A stretch of DNA of 64,000 nt from positions 77,540,881 through 77,604,880 of the forward strand of contig JALJCS010000001.1 in NCBI GenBank assembly GCA_023055355.1. The letters run 5' to 3'. Numbering within the stretch: the stretch's first letter is position 1; every line of letters starts with the position of its first letter. Source of the DNA: Agelaius tricolor (lineage: Eukaryota; Chordata; Aves; Passeriformes; Icteridae). The translations under genes and the position numbers were made by a program. Below, piece after piece: positions 47,101 to 61,962 of this stretch. The notes beneath the pieces are model-generated. The model ran no database searches. It worked only from the letters and a program-made list of their open reading frames with translations, and had not been told where the DNA came from.

Positions 47101-50100
47101 ATGTTTCTATTGACATTTTGCCTTTTACATGAAATGATGCCTACCCTAGAGAACAAGCAGTGGTGTATCCTGCCTCTTCTCTCACCTTGTTAAATCCTGT
47201 CTTGAAGCTTTACCAAAGCAATATTTTCAGTAGGGCACACTGGGACAGTAGCTGAGTGCATATATTTTTTTCAGTGAATGTTCTTTCAGTGCAAAGCCAT
47301 TGTTGAGCAATACTCTGAGCATTCTTCTCATGGGTCAAATCATGCTGCTAAATGCCATAGTGCTGCCAACTGAATGTGGCCATATGAGCACTTGTTGGAA
47401 AAAAATTTATACTTGTCTCCTTTGCACATGTAGTCACATACACCAACACACATATGGGTTTAGAGATTGTAATTTTTTTTGTTAACAAACCCCAAACACA
47501 TAATGAATCTGTGACTGACATTGTTCTATCTGCCCAGATGTAATATTTCTTTCTAAAAATTTTTTCATAAAGCCTTTTTTGGTTCCTTTAACTGTCAAAT
47601 CTTCAGTGTTTAGAAGGTTGCCCAGCAAGGAAAGTGTTACAAAACCTGGTAAGTTTCTCCTTCTTAAATCTGTTAAAGGCTCTTGCAGAAGGTGTCCTAT
47701 GAAACATCTCAACCCTAAAATGCAGACATCAGTCACAATCCAGTGAACACACATTGGATGAACAAGCTCTGCAAGAAGAAAATGTTTAGAATAGAGTTGA
47801 GAGTCTGACACTCTCTGACAGCAAAAGAAGTCAATACAGAAAAAGTTGCAAAGTCAGAGTGTGTGAGTAGGTAGGAATGCTGGCTGAGACGCTTAGGAAA
47901 GAGTATTAACTCTTTCCAAGGAGTGGGGAATAGTGGCTGGGGATATGATCTGCTGGGCACTATTTTGCTTTTTTCACCTTAAAACAAAAGAATTGTTTAA
48001 CATATATCTTTAATTTCTTTTCATAATTGGAACAATTATCAGACATCTGGTTTTTTTCTGTAACTGCTCAGAAGAAATAAATTAACAATTTTATTTTGGT
48101 TACACTTAAAATTATTTAGAAAGTGAAGTAATCCAGGTCTTGATAATAAAAATCATAAAAATAAAAATATACTGAAAATCAGTGTGGTCCTTTTTTACCC
48201 CCAGCCAAAGCATGAACTCATCTAGACCTAGTCTTTTTATTTGGTAATTTATATTAAAATACTAACACCTCATAGTGTCTAAATTAAAAAAAAAAAAAAG
48301 AAATTAGAAGGATTAATATGTCATCAATATTTGACATTACTTGGGCTCTGATTTGCCAGATCTTTTTATGGATGAGAAATAGCTTTACAAGTTAGGCACA
48401 GTCAAATGGACCTTGCTTAATAGTTAATGGAGATCTAAAAGAAAATTTCACCTCCTCCAGAAATTAAGTGAATGTAAAATTTGAGAGTATGGTTAATCTC
48501 AATGCAAGAGTGAAAAAAGAGGGATAAGGAGAGCAGAACACTGGTGATCAGGAAAATACTCGTAAATGGGACAATTCCAGTGTCTTCTGTGTTTGTGCTT
48601 TCCTCTCAGTATGTAAGCAAACAGAACATGGATCTACATCTGGTGGTGTCCAAATACATCCCCTCTGATATCAGCTCTCTGGCAGTCAGGTAAGCATTCA
48701 GGATTTTTTTCTAGAAATTGAGTAGCCTGAACGTGCCTTATAGTTGTTCATTACAATTCCATAAAAAAGAGATGTGAAAAATAAAAGACAACCAAAGAAA
48801 AATGCATTAAAGGAACTCCAAGGCAGTGGAGACCTCTGTAAAATTGTATGGCTTAGGCATGCCTCAAATCTGGGCACTCATTTTAAGAATTTTGTACATT
48901 TTTGCCTGGGTATATGGTTTAAGATATGGTGTTCTGTGAGTTGTCTATATATTTCTGTAAGAAGAAAGTTTATTCATGCATCATATTGGTGGGTCTTGCA
49001 GGTCCCCATAATCTAAGACTTACCTCTCTAAACTTTTAAAATTAGTTTTATACCTGTGTACCCACCCATTTACCTATGTAGAATGAAGGATACATGATTT
49101 TGTTTATTGTGGAAAGTCAGTGAATATATTAATTTCAAAAGATTACGAGTAGCAGAAACTCATTAGTGAAGTGGAAGTCCTTGTAAGGCAAGAATTCACT
49201 TGTGCAGTGTCCTTGAAAACTCCCATTATGTGTGAGTTAATAGGAACCATAACCTTGAAATCATATGCATTTTCCCATTTGAAAAGGGTATTTCTAACAC
49301 CTTTTTAACTCCTTTATTATTGAGATAGCATACAATGTTGAAACTAATGACACAGTCTGTAATTTTTCTTGTTGTTGTTTTGTTCTTTATATGTGACATG
49401 TGGTTTGAGTTTTAAAGCTTATTTCCTTTTGGTCTAATGAGCCTCTGAAAGTGATTAAATAGAAGAAAGACAGGTTAAACCAATGACATTTTATCAGAGG
49501 AAACACTATCAAATCTAGTGCATGAAAAGCTTTCTGTTGGTTCCCAAGATTTCTTGCAATAAATACTTTCTTATGACTGGAGTAGTAATTAGAAACTTAA
49601 GGCATTAAATGTTTGTCAAACAAAATGCAAGCAATAATCAGAAAACATGTTTGTATGTGCTGTACTCAGTTATCTTTTTTTTATATCTGGCACTCCATTC
49701 TAGCTGCCTACTCTTTTTTTATGCTGAATTTAATGAACTTTCTTCATGCATGGGGAAATGCGACTTGAATTCATCTCTCAAGCTGTAGTTTTGAAGAACT
49801 TTTGGAGAGGAATGGATTAATCTTGGTCAGGATACTTTAGCATTAGATTCAGGATTAGGTCCACAGATTAAATTTATTTTACAATCAATTCACATGTTAT
49901 AGAGATGTAGAGAGAGTGATGGGTGAACAGCACGAGTCTGAGTAAATCACCTCTCACTGTGCTGTCTGTGCCACCTACATCTTGGTAGGTAAACAGTGGA
50001 TACTGGAGTTGCATGGGAAATTACTAAAATGATGGATAATGTACATTTACCACTGTTTTTTATAGGGGCCTTGATCATCACCAGAGGCATTTCAACATGG

Positions 50101-53100
50101 CTCTGTCAGAGTGTGGCTTAATGGAAGAGCTCCCATTGATATGGGCTGCAGAAGTGAAAGTGACATTGACCAGGACAAGCCATCCTCTTAACCACTGTCT
50201 ACTCCCAGGGTATTTTGAAATTACATTTCTGTCCTGGAGTTATGCCCACTGAGTGATTTTTTTTTTTTCATTTTGAAGTTTATAGTAAAACCTATTGGTT
50301 TAGAGTAAAACCTGTGCCCTAATACACAGAGATGATAAAATAGTGAGAAATGTAGGCAGTAAGTGGACCCGATAAACAAGCATCTGACACATGAAACATT
50401 ATTCCACCCCCCCTCCCCCCATCACCTATAATGTGGATATCTTGGAATAAGGATGTGAGCTTCCAAGACCTTCACAGTAGCCTCTTAGGTGTCTCTCAGT
50501 GGGATATGTAGCTGAGTATCATCTGTCTGAGTTGGAAACTCTGGGGAAAGGTGCACAGCTGTACTGTCCTTGAGCTTGCTGGAGACCACCATGCTCTGGT
50601 TTAGACACTGGCAGTAATGTTCATCTCATTTATCTTTGCCATCTAATAGACAGACATTGGGTTTAAGAGGTCATTTGGAAGTTTTCAGTGGAGAAAGACA
50701 GATACCTCCTGTGGAAGTTTCACCCTATTCTAAGAGAGCTGTCTAAAAGACAAGGCCTAAATTGCCCTTTACAAGCCAATTTCTCTCTAATCCATGAGCA
50801 GAATACATTTCAATAGTCTGTATTTTGCTTCACATGCCAAAAATTAAGGAAGATGAATCTCACCCTTACTAACAAATTCCTCTTTATTTTTAATGTTTCA
50901 AATAATATTTCTAATATAAAGTTCTAAATTAGAATAAGCACATTTAAATTTTCACTGTTTCGTGTCATGTACCATTTATACACAACAATGTAGCTTTTAC
51001 AATTTTTTCTCTTAAATTATCCTGTAATAATAAATACTTTATTTGCATAACTACAGCAAGTTGCATAAAATTAAAAGCATGGCAAGTAAATCACTTATGT
51101 AACAACCAAATAAGCACAGACTCTTGCACAATACCAAGTGGAGTGTTTGCCAAGGACATGGATATTGAGGTGTATTGCTTTAATGTGATTTTATCCCCAT
51201 TATATTTGTTTGGTCATTCATACTGGATCTGCTATTAGATGTTAGTGTATGTGAACACAGGAAAAATTATCTGAAATGAGAGACACAAGCCACTGCAGGT
51301 GGAATGCCCAGTTCCCCACCTGGAACTCAGATTTCCCTTTTTTTAATCAAAGGTATTCCTATAATCTTTAAGCTTGTATGCTTTCTAAAAATAAACTTGA
51401 AACCTTTCTATAAAAATAAGTCCCTTAGCTCTAAATGTAATAAAGTAAATCTTATTTATTGATTCCTGTTTCCAATTTGCTTGAGGAGGAAATTTTGAGG
51501 TATATTGTTCTTTAATTTAAAATCATCTCAACATGAAATAATTAATAAATCTGTTGCCATTTCCTTATGTCGAACACAAAACTATATGACTATAACCAAA
51601 AGAATGCACAGCACTTAGCTGAATTCTCTCCTCACAAAGATGTGGTAGTATCCCAATCTAGGGTTTATCTACAGCTTGAGTAAGACCCTTGCTCTTCATC
51701 AACATTTCTCTGTGAACTAAGACATGCATAAAAATATTGACAGTCACTTGTCAGTAATGAAACCTGTGTACTGCTGTTAACAAACCTGTCCTTATGCATT
51801 AATTGTGGCTTTTATTACCCACATTAATTTTCAAATTCTTTCCCTTGATGAATTAATTCTTTTAGCAGTTACTTCTCCAGATACAGAAAGAAAGAAAGAA
51901 TCACCTTGAGGAGAAAATTACCTCTAGGACAGATTAAATATGATAAAGAAAAAAAAAATCAGCTTTAAACCAATGGTGACTTAAAATTATGTGAAATGTC
52001 AGTTTGTTGGTAGTTGCACAAGGCAATGTAATCATAGATATGCTTTAGATGTGTGCCAAAACCATTCATAAAAGCCGTTTGCAGATAAATGTCAAAGAGC
52101 AAATAAATCTACAGTTAATTAGTAGGAGACTTGAAACAAACTGACTACATTTTATTTTAAGCTTTGGTTAGACAACAATTTAGAAACAATGGAAGGCAAT
52201 CATTCATTTATGTGACATGTCAAAAGTCTGGACAGCTTATAGATCTAAAATATATTTGAAATCCAGGCTGAAGAAAGGGTTAAATTATTCAGAAAATTCA
52301 ATAATAGATAAGGATTATTAGGGTTCTGGCAAGGCTGAAAGCCCTGAAGATTATACAAGAAATGGAAGTCCATATTTTAAGTATTGGGAAAAAAAAGAGG
52401 AAAGTTTGTAGGCACCTTATTCAATGACTGCTGTTGAGAAGTTTTTATACCTTCGTCTGAGGCAACAGTTTATGTCACTGTCATCTGAAGAATGAATCAG
52501 GATAACCAAGATTAACTATTGGTCTACCAGAAGTGAATGCTTCCCTGATGATCATTCTGAGGAGGGCTGTAAGGGTTTACCACAGCTGGAGAAGCTGTAG
52601 TGCATTTCTAGCCTGTTGCTCAAGCTGTGCTTTTGTGAATAGGGAAGAGCAAATCCTTTGTGGCTTGTGATGGCACCCATGGACTCAGCCATGAGGGTGA
52701 AATCCTGGCCTGGACATGCTCAGGTCAGTCTATGGGATAACATTTACTGCCTCTAGTGCAGTTCTGGTATCACATGTGGTGTTAATGATTGTGTACACCT
52801 GCTAGCATGGATGCACATGGATTTCCAAAACAGCCTTGCACAATTGTTATCTCAGCAGTCAAAAAGCTGTAAAATTTCATGGCTCTATTATTTTATCTAT
52901 CAAAATAAAATTCCCTCCAGATAGCTCATAGGGGTTTGTCCACCCGTTCCTCTTCCTCCTACTTGTAAGAGAAGACAAATTGCCCAAATATCTGCTGATC
53001 ACATTCCACATACTTGTGTCAGCAGGAAAAGTAGAATTTAAGAGAGAGCCTGGGTACCCAGGGTGGTCAACCCCACCATTTCCAGGATTCAGGGATGATG

Positions 53101-55927
53101 GAAAAGAACTCCCTGCTTGTCCTCTGGAGTGACCTTCCATCTGAGCTGTCGGGTTATCACAGATCCATCTGTAAACAAAGGATAGCAGGTTCCCTGGGCA
53201 GTGTCAGGATCACACTCAGTGTGACACTGTGTTTGGATGTCCAAAGAATCTCCCTCTCCTTGCTTTCTTTTCCAGGCTTAATAAAGGAACTGCTAAAACC
53301 TATGTAGCCTGATAAGATGACAAGACAGTCTTTTAGTGTTATTGATTGTATACAAGAGGTGGAATGATGAATTATTTCCTATAATGCGTCCCGAGTGGGT
53401 TTCATCTTTTTGAGACATGTTCTTGAAATCCCTCATATGAATTCAGTTCTTAAACTTCCTGGAAAGAAAAGGGTCTTTATAAGGCCAAAGGGCTGGGGTA
53501 AGACAAATATCTTCTACCTGATAAGAGGGAGAACTTTCAGAGTGTGTGATCTGAGAGGAGTAAATGTGTATAGCATATAAAATAAACTCTGGAATGCTAT
53601 TCTGAGAATGCTGTCAAAATGAACCTGGGGGACAAACTGTATGTCCCAAAGGCATTCCACATATAATAAACTTCAACCTTTCACCACTTTCCTTTATGTG
53701 TGGTGGAACAGCTGAATGACTGTGGATTTTATTTCCTCATTTCAGTGAAAAAGAGTTTTATTACTCAACAAAAAAAAGTTCCCCTATCAGGCCACAGGTA
53801 TTAGTACCAATCATATGCCATTCCTATTCTGTGATTCTGTGTGGCTCTGCATGCAGTCATGTGTAATACCCAGGATACTGTGTGTGTTAGCTGATGAAAG
53901 CTGCCTTTCCTATGCCTGTTCCTGTATTTGTCATAATCAGTCTTAGCTTAATGGCTTAGAACCCTAAGGTTCCTTATGAAGATACTGTCTTCTGTACTTA
54001 TTCTGTGTGCTATAAACTAAGTTTAAGCCTAGACCTCAGGTTTTGCAACAAAACATTCGAGAATGGGATCGAAAGAGAAGGTCACTTTTATGGCATTGTT
54101 TCCTGTGCTTCAGTCATCACCCCAAAGATTGCTGCTAGTTTGGCTGTTGTGAAAAGCATCAGGTATCAATGGATGACCTTGCAGAGCTACAAATGATTCT
54201 ACAAGCTACTCATAATTCCACAATTCAAGTTTAAATAAATTTAAGGCTTGAAACTCGGAACGGTGTTGTTGGCATAAGTGATTTCTGTACAGGTACTGCA
54301 AAGGGAGAGGATTGTCTGTTTTCTTTTAAGGAAACTTGTGCTCTTGCTGTTACTATCTCAGTCTAAAACCAGTTTTGAACTTTCTAGTTTGACTGCAAAC
54401 CTTTGAGGGTCAGATATGCTGCAAACATAACCAATTAGATGTTGTCCCCTCCTTGGCTGTTGCTATGATTTTGGATTTTATTGGATATTTTTTATTATTC
54501 CCTCTTTAAAACAATTTAAAAGGAGCTTTTAGCAGGTTTGGAAGAGAGCAGCAGGAGAAACCGAAAAGTTATCAATATTCCCAAAGAGCAGCAAGGAAAC
54601 CAGGGAAGAGGGAAGGCTGCAGATGGGTCCTACTTGAGATGTCATCAAGCTTAGGCTCACTGAAGAGGTGCCAGAAACATATTTGGGAATACAGCTATAA
54701 AACATTTTTCCTTAGTTAGAAACAAGCACCAGCACTGCAAACGTCAATTTTCTTGAGGGCTTCTTCTTTCCTATATCTACAGGCTATTTTTCCTAACAAA
54801 GCAATACAAAGAAATCTTGGTGCAAATGTAGGACATTTTTACACAGACAGAAAGAGGCTCTCGGTTATGTCCAAAAGTGTCTTTTGGAAATATTTTGGTG
54901 GGCTGTGCTCACTAACATATTTAGCATATAATATTATTATATATTTATAATTCATATATAATTGTTGCTTATTCAAATTTCACTGTGTGATGAAAGCTTT
55001 ATTTACATATTGTTCTGTTGCTCAGATGTCAAGGAGGTTATCTGGGACCTTCAGACACTTGATCAGAGTTAACTGATGAAAGCCTAGCCCTCTTGTCTAA
55101 ATCTGTCACCTCTCTGACTTTACCACCCTGGTTGAGACTGCCAGCAATGCTTTGTCCATGCTGAGAGTGCTCCATGCTTCCTTTGTCAAACTTGTTTTTA
55201 CTGACCCACCCAATGCAAGGCACCATCTTTCACTGCCAGGTCAGCCCAAGGTATTGTATACCAGGGAATATACCATGACAGAAGAAAATAAACACTGGGG
55301 GAGGAGGAAGTTCTGAGAGCTTTCACAGCCCAGATGGGAGCCCAGGCTCTTTGTACTCTGAGCATGAAACATGGGCAGTATGAGGAGCAGGGATGTGAGT
55401 ACGGAGCTGTGGGAAGAGCTGTATCCCACCCCTCCAGGAATCCTTTCTCATCCTATACTACTCTTGTGATATAACTCAGACTAATGTAGCCATAGACACA
55501 GTTCTGTCTGGAATGGAGCCTGGCACAACTCATTGTCAAAACACCACATTTGGTAATTTCTCTGTTGTTTTTAGTTTTCTATGTTACTTTAACATTTTTT
55601 ATCATCTTGAATTCTGTGAATTCATGTTTGTTCTCCACTTAATGAAGAAGAAAGCTGTAAGACTTTTTGACTAACTGATTCAAGGTGTGAGATGTCCTAG
55701 ACCCTACAGTATGTCTTTCACAATATAAAACTAAAACCCTAAAAAGCATAAAGTTTTCCAGGTATTGATTCTTGGTGGTATATGAAAGGTCAAATAATGC
55801 ATGTCTGGAGCACTGGACTGAAAACTGCTGTTGGTCACTATGAACTTCTTTTAAATGGAAAATTAAATCTCAAATCTCTATATAATCCTGCAGACATTCT
55901 TCATATTTATTTTATCTCTCAAGGGAC
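44163..55927. other. Non-coding AT-rich stretch, no gene seen
   Basis: Nearly 12 kb without a recognised gene. Simple sequence includes A14 at 48286-48299, T12 at 50257-50268 and GAAA units at 51885-51900. A 123-codon frame at 46540-46911 (plus) and a 76-codon frame at 45368-45598 (minus) were examined and show no recognised domain. A possible CR1 terminal tail (TATTCTGTGATTCTGTG near 53827-53843) is too short to call. Confidence 0.6.
50407..50420. repeat. C-rich tract
   Basis: Seven C, one T, six C. The minus strand is a G-run, but there are too few separate runs for a confident quadruplex call. Confidence 0.8.
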
Positions 55928-56244
55928 GGGTCCAGTAATTGCAATGGCACCAAGTTGAGAGGTGCAGTTGACACAACAGGAGGAAGGGATGATATCTTGG
56001 AAAAGGGAGAACTAGAAAAGCTTGAGAATGTAAAGACATGTTAGGAGGAAATTCTTTACTCAGAGGGTCGTGAGGCACTGGAACAGGCTTCCCAGAGAAG
56101 GTGGATGCCCCATCTCTGGAAGTGTTCATGGTTGGATGGGGCCCTGAGCAACTTGGTGAACTGGGTGGCATCCCTGTCCATTGTGGGAGAATTGGAACTA
56201 AATGATCTTTGAGAAGCCTTCTAACCAAAACCATTCTATAATTG
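55928..56244 (+). mobile_element. CR1 LINE with internal deletion (RT-coding part joined to 3' UTR)
   Basis: The left part (55928-56030) matches the coding region of CR1 ORF2 just at and after the reverse transcriptase catalytic box: GGCACCAAGTTGAGAGGTGC and GCAGTTGACACAACAGGAGG, then AAAAGCTTGAGAATG. At about 56030 it jumps to the 3' UTR (TTAGGAGGAAATTCTTTACT), then runs through GGCACTGGAACAGGCTTCCC, GGATGCCCCATCTCTGGAAG and ATGATCTTTGAGAAGCC to the tail CCATTCTATAATTG. Several hundred bases of coding region and UTR are therefore missing. Codons corresponding to the conserved Ala-Asp-Asp site are altered. The copy is dead. Confidence 0.9.
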
Positions 56245-56460
56245 TATTACATTATTGCTGCTGTACAAATTATATTAAATAAATTACAAGGATGATCCAA
56301 AGGAACAGCTAGAATTAATAGAAATTTCAGGAAAATAAAAGAAGATATATTCTCTCCATCATCCTCACACAGTGAAGTAGAATCAAAAAATATCATTATC
56401 CTTCTTTAAACAAGTGTTTCGATTTATTGGGGTATCTCTGTGCCAAGGGAAGTAATCATA

Positions 56461-56465
<5 letters not shown>
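56245..56465. other. Short AT-rich spacer
   Basis: Between the CR1 tail and a TA microsatellite. Nothing recognised. Confidence 0.6.

Positions 56466-56503
<38 letters not shown>
56466..56503. repeat. (TA)19 dinucleotide microsatellite
   Basis: An uninterrupted TA run of about 38 bp. Likely length-polymorphic, and the exact number in the assembly may be unreliable. Confidence 0.95.
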
Positions 56504-56506
<3 letters not shown>

Positions 56507-59500
56507 TTATGAATGGACTTTTCTGTCTCCTCCTATTTCTGTGTAGGATACACATGCCAATTTCCTGTGGTTGTGTCTGAATGCTCAGTAACTCAGTCAG
56601 TGGCTCAAAGTAATGAAATATATTTTTCAACAAGGGCCTTTAATATAATAAAATGCATAAGTATTACAATGAAAATATGCCAAATTTCAAACTCCTTTAA
56701 ACCTGAAATTTATTTGGCTTGCCTTTATTATTGAAGATCAATTCAAACAGATAATAGGGTTTTTTCCATTTATATATTTTAAGAACAGAATATTATTGCA
56801 AAAGTAACCTAGCTGAGTTGTACTTACACTGGAATGAAAGCATGATAACATCAGTCACAGAACTGTATATCTCTTCTTTCCTCTCAAGAAATTTAAAGTA
56901 CTTTGGTAAACCAGAAAACTCCCTTTAGAGTTTTGCCGTCTTTTTTTAATCCAGACATGTACCAGTTTGTTTTTCACTAGATGTTTCACAACTCAGGTGA
57001 ACTAAAACAGATCAGTTTACATCACTAATGAAACATTAGTGAGGTATAAACAAAGCAATTTTTAATAACATTTTACAAACAATTCTGCATTAATTTACCT
57101 GGGAACACACAATCACACCAGACACTCCACTAAGTCCTCAAGCACTGTACTGAGGTGTATTTTGAATGTGGAGAACCAGTTTCATTACACACAGAGTAGC
57201 TAAATTTCCAAGTGTAATGCATATATTTCCAAGGATTTTTTACCTGCCTTACTTTGTATGAATAAGGAATGAAAATATTAAACACTGTGTGATCTGAATC
57301 AAATTCATGTGCAAAATAGAATTTTTATAATAATTCATGCCTTTTTTTTCTTATCAAAAACTATTTCACTTAGCTCTAAACAATATCACATTTGAGTAAA
57401 GGATTTTTAAAATATTGTCAGATCACCCAATGGGAATGAGAGTAGCCTAAAATTGGAAATCTTTCTTCATTGGTGAAAAAAACACCATTTTATGAGGAAA
57501 TGTTAAAACAATACTCATTTAATTTTTGTTTCTGAGAGAAGAATGGTATTTTTAAGAGTAGAGCAGTTGAGGAGAGTCATGGCTTTGATAAGATCTGTAC
57601 TCAGGACCTAAACTATTAAGAAGTGGTTTTGGAGTCAGGGTAAGTGACTCATCTTCACAGCCTGGAAGTGGAGGTACTGAGTCAGCTGCTGGCTGGGAGT
57701 GCTGTTGCTGACCAAAAAGAGCCAGACAGGATTTCTCCCTTTAATGCCAAATCCAAAGCTTTTAGACACAGCCTGAGCAACACCCCACAGGCTATGGAGC
57801 AGCTTCAGTGACAAACTGACATTTCAAGCCGTGCACAAATAACACAGTTGATCTGAAAATGATCAGAGGAAGAAGAGTATATATGGGAAGTGCAAGGAAA
57901 TGGAAAGAGGTGGATGTTATTGTCCTTGCTCAAAGTGTTGTAGGGGTCACAACTCATATGGAGGAGTAAGTGTGAGCAGCAAGGGTGGCATCCTGTGCAG
58001 TGATGATATATTTGTGGTTTGTGTATAAATTAGATAGCACCCATATGTCCCAGAACCTCACTTTGGATTCTGATCCCTGTTGAGAGCTGTGTAAGGCATG
58101 TCCTTGTGACACTTGTGACAAAGGAGACAAGAAACTACACCAGTGCATGGAAAACACTGAGGCATGTTTGGTCCCTGAGAGGCTTTAACAAACTGCCTGT
58201 CAGAGAGGAACACACATCCACACGTGGCTTTCTGACTTTACAGGACACAGCTGATTTCTTCTGGCTGCATTCCATAATTTTTGAACTTACTCTGTCTCCC
58301 TTACCAGAAGCTGTTTCTTGCCATGTTCAGTGTCGAGTACTGAGCTAGTAACCAGTGTCTTCCAGGCCATCAGTGAAGCTCCTACTAGGTGTTACAATGG
58401 AAACTAACACGTCAAATGTGTTAACTAGCTTCCCATCATGTAACATTTCCTTGCTGAAATCAATATGAAATGGCTTACTCTAGAAAGTTGAAACTTTATG
58501 TTACATGTTTCATTGATAGTTTTCAACTAAAAGTTTGGATTTCATGCTTGTGTTTGCAACTTCAGCCAGAAGAGGTTAATTTTTTTCAGTGAAGGAAAGG
58601 AAGACTTGGAATATAATTAAAAAGTTTCATTTAACTAGTCTGCTTTTATTTCCAACAACCAACCTTCTTAACAGCCCTTCTTCTATCTTGCAGCAGCAGT
58701 ATTACTGAAAACATTGATGAATCAACATTTGGGTGGCACAATAGTTGTTGACAGGTGGTGGGAAACACAACATGCCATAATTCAACAGATGCAGAAAAGT
58801 TATGGAAGACAGGAAAATAACCAGATTCTTAGTATTACCTCAGTATCTTGCATGTCCTAACTTGTTTCTTCTGTTAATAATAATCTTTATACACAGAATG
58901 AGACAACAGAAAGTGATTGTCTGATTCACATATTCTTCCCCCTTGTAGAATTTTATGATATCAGGGACTTTTCAGAAATTACTATTTTGATCAATGAACC
59001 AACTCAAATTCTCTCAAGCTCCCTGTCTTAGTCTGTAGAACAAAAACACATCTAATACCAAAACCACAAAATATTCATAAAAATTATTGCTTTTATTAAT
59101 TATACACAGTTTCTGATGTTTTGGGGCTGGAACCTCTACTTTCAAAATCTGGTGAATGATTAAGTCTTCCATGTAGACACCACACCTTTCAGATGCAGCA
59201 CAGTTGAAGAATATATGAAGAAAAGGTAAGAAGAAAATTTGAAAAAATAGGCATCATTCAGCTTCTAAAAAGAAGTGGAAAACCTGTATGACTGCACAAT
59301 CAGAAAATGTCCCCATTACCTTTGGATTTATTTTGTTAAGAAAAATACATTCACCTTTTGTTCACAAGAATTTTATACTTTATATATGGAGTTCTTAGAA
59401 CCAATACACCAAAGAGCTGTATTCAGAAGTCCTAATTATTTATTCCAGGCAAAATCCAAAGCAAAAAACAGCATCAGGCAAGAACAAACAATTTGCTTTG

Positions 59501-61904
59501 GAAACAGTGACCCTGAGTTGCCTGAACATTTTTGTATTTTTCTTTCCTGGAGATCAGTCAGGTGAATGACCCAACAAGGGCTGGAACAGCCTTTAGAGAA
59601 AACAGCATTTTCTACAGGAACAAGGTATTAGAATAACTGTGTATCATTGGTTGTTGAAGGTAATATGCTCCTTGATGTCACTCATATGCTTTGAAAATTG
59701 TGTCTTAAGATCCTGAGTCAGTCATTGTGACCCTGTCAGAGTTTTAGAAAAAACGAAAATCTTCCCTGCACTAAGAACAGGGCAGTTTTCAACATATTGT
59801 TTCTTCTTGCCCATTCTTCAGGCTTACACTGACTTTTAGCAGTGTGTTGGTATTCTTATTGGTGTCCTTGAGTTATACTCTTGGTGACTCTTATCAATGT
59901 ATTAAAGCATTCCCATATTTGGTTTTGCCATCAATAAAATGACAGAAATAACTATTTTTCTATGTAATGTTTTTATCTCAAATATTGGGGATCAAAAACA
60001 ACTGTATAATTGTAGCTGATTACTATTTGTTTAAATTAATGAAACTACAAGGTGCCCAGATACCTGAAACTTAAGCATTAATTCTGCATACAAATTTTTG
60101 TAGCAGCTCAAGAAGCATGCAGCCATTTCTCAGGCTCAAGGCTGTCTCCCAGGATTTCTTAGTCCTCTTTACTAGTATAGAACTCCTGTTCAAATTGGAA
60201 AAGAGATAAGTCAGTTCAAGATTTCTCCCATTTTTTCTGTGCTATTTATTCAGAGTTCTCCCCAGTATCCTATCTTGCAAAAAAAACCAGGAGAAACTTT
60301 CTTGCTCTAGAAATGGAATGCCAAAATATAATGCAAATGTGGCAAGAACAGGTCTCTGTTGGACGTATTTACCCTGACAAAACAATAATTCTGATATACA
60401 GTTTTTCCAGTCCTCAGTTCTGGAGCATTTACTAACAAGTTGCCCAGTTCCTGTAGCAATTTATTTCAAATTTATGACTGTGACAGGTTTCCAATGTGCA
60501 TAATAATCATGGCTCATGTCTTTTCCTCTCCTCCTTGCAAATTTTTTGAAGTGGGAGTCCCCTAATTGGCTTCTGCTGATTTAAGTGCTACTTTGTTCTT
60601 TATCTGCTTGCACCTCACCAGTAGATCTTGATATCATTTCTAGGGTTCACAGGACCCTGTCAGCACTTAGCAGTCAAAGGTCAACCAACCTCACAACACA
60701 TGGTTAAATAGGTTGAAAAATCTCGCCTAGTGTTAACCCTCAGTACCTCAAATGAAGAAAAATGGTGCTGGCATCAGCAGCAAAGCAGCATTACCAAACA
60801 GCAGGGGATTTCTGTGCACTGGCAACACAATATTGAGACATATCCGTCCTTGAGAATCCCAGTTCTAGGAGTGGGCAGTGAAACCTGTGTACCTGATTGT
60901 CACTGATTTATGTTTTGCTTTGTTCTTTATCTGTTTGGAAGTATCCAGGAGAGCCATACACATGTTGCTATCTTTCTTTTATCTTTCAAGCTCTCTGTGT
61001 CCTGTTCATCTTTCCCTGATGCTCCCCCTCTGCCCTGGAAGCCCTTCAGTGTGTGCTTCCTACACTCATTTGCAAGTTTGCAGAACTCTGACAATACTTA
61101 ACACCTAAGCAGCAGCAAACGTGCCTGAAAATAAGTAAAAATAAATCCACCTGAATTCCCCTAGTGAGTACTCTTATTTTTGTGTAACAGACCTACACAT
61201 AGATGACAAATGCTTGGCTGCATTGAAGACTAACTTCATCAGGGATTTAATTTTCAAGTATTTGTACAGTTCTTTTCCAAAGTTTCATGGCTTATCCAAA
61301 CAGATGAAAAAATTATTTCAGATGTAAAATATTATATGTGGAAGTATAGATACTATGTTATAAAAAGCCTCTTTTCCTTTCATTCAGATCACTGAAAGAA
61401 TTTTGAAGTTTTTTATGAAAAAAGTACATATCTAAATTTTTTGGTTTTACTCTTCCTCATTTTTACTCTTTCCTTTCACATTATGTATCTTTTAATCTGG
61501 AAAAACTTGGAAAGGATGGGACAAAGTCAGAAAAGTGGCAAATAATGAAAAAAATTACTACATATACATCTATATAGTGAAGTGGGTTTAAATTTTCATT
61601 TAGTGTACAAAAAGTACTATTAGAAAATAGATCACAGAAAAAAAAATCTGCCATTTCCAATGAAATGTTCATTTTGATAGAAACATTTAATGCAGCCCAG
61701 ATCAAAAAAAACTGGATGTCATTCAGCTGTCCGGAGAAAGCTTTAATAATCCCTATTGACCAAGGATGTTGTCTTCCATGTGTGGGCATTTTTAACCAGA
61801 AGCCTAAAGAAGTGCTCTGGAGGAGGGAAAGGCTGAGTGGGCTGAGCAGAGCCCAGCCCTGTGAGAGCTGCCTGACAGCTTTGAGCTGTCCCTGAGATCA
61901 ATAA

Positions 61905-61962
61905 CCTTCGATAGCTGACAGTCCCTGAACACGGCGTGCGCTCCGTGGGGCCGCGATGCTGC
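61905..61962. other. Small CpG cluster
   Basis: Seven CpG in about 60 bp (around ACGGCGTGCGCTCCG and GGCCGCGATG) inside a GC-richer patch of about 200 bp (61805-62010). It could be a short regulatory element or a remnant of an exon. No protein similarity recognised. Confidence 0.5.

Noticed and set aside
53817..53843. TATTCTGTGATTCTGTG, like a CR1 3' terminus
   Set aside because: The upstream sequence does not match the CR1 3' UTR, and the tail alone is too short to call.
55878..56234. 118-codon frame on the minus strand
   Set aside because: It is the antisense of the CR1 copy at 55928-56244.
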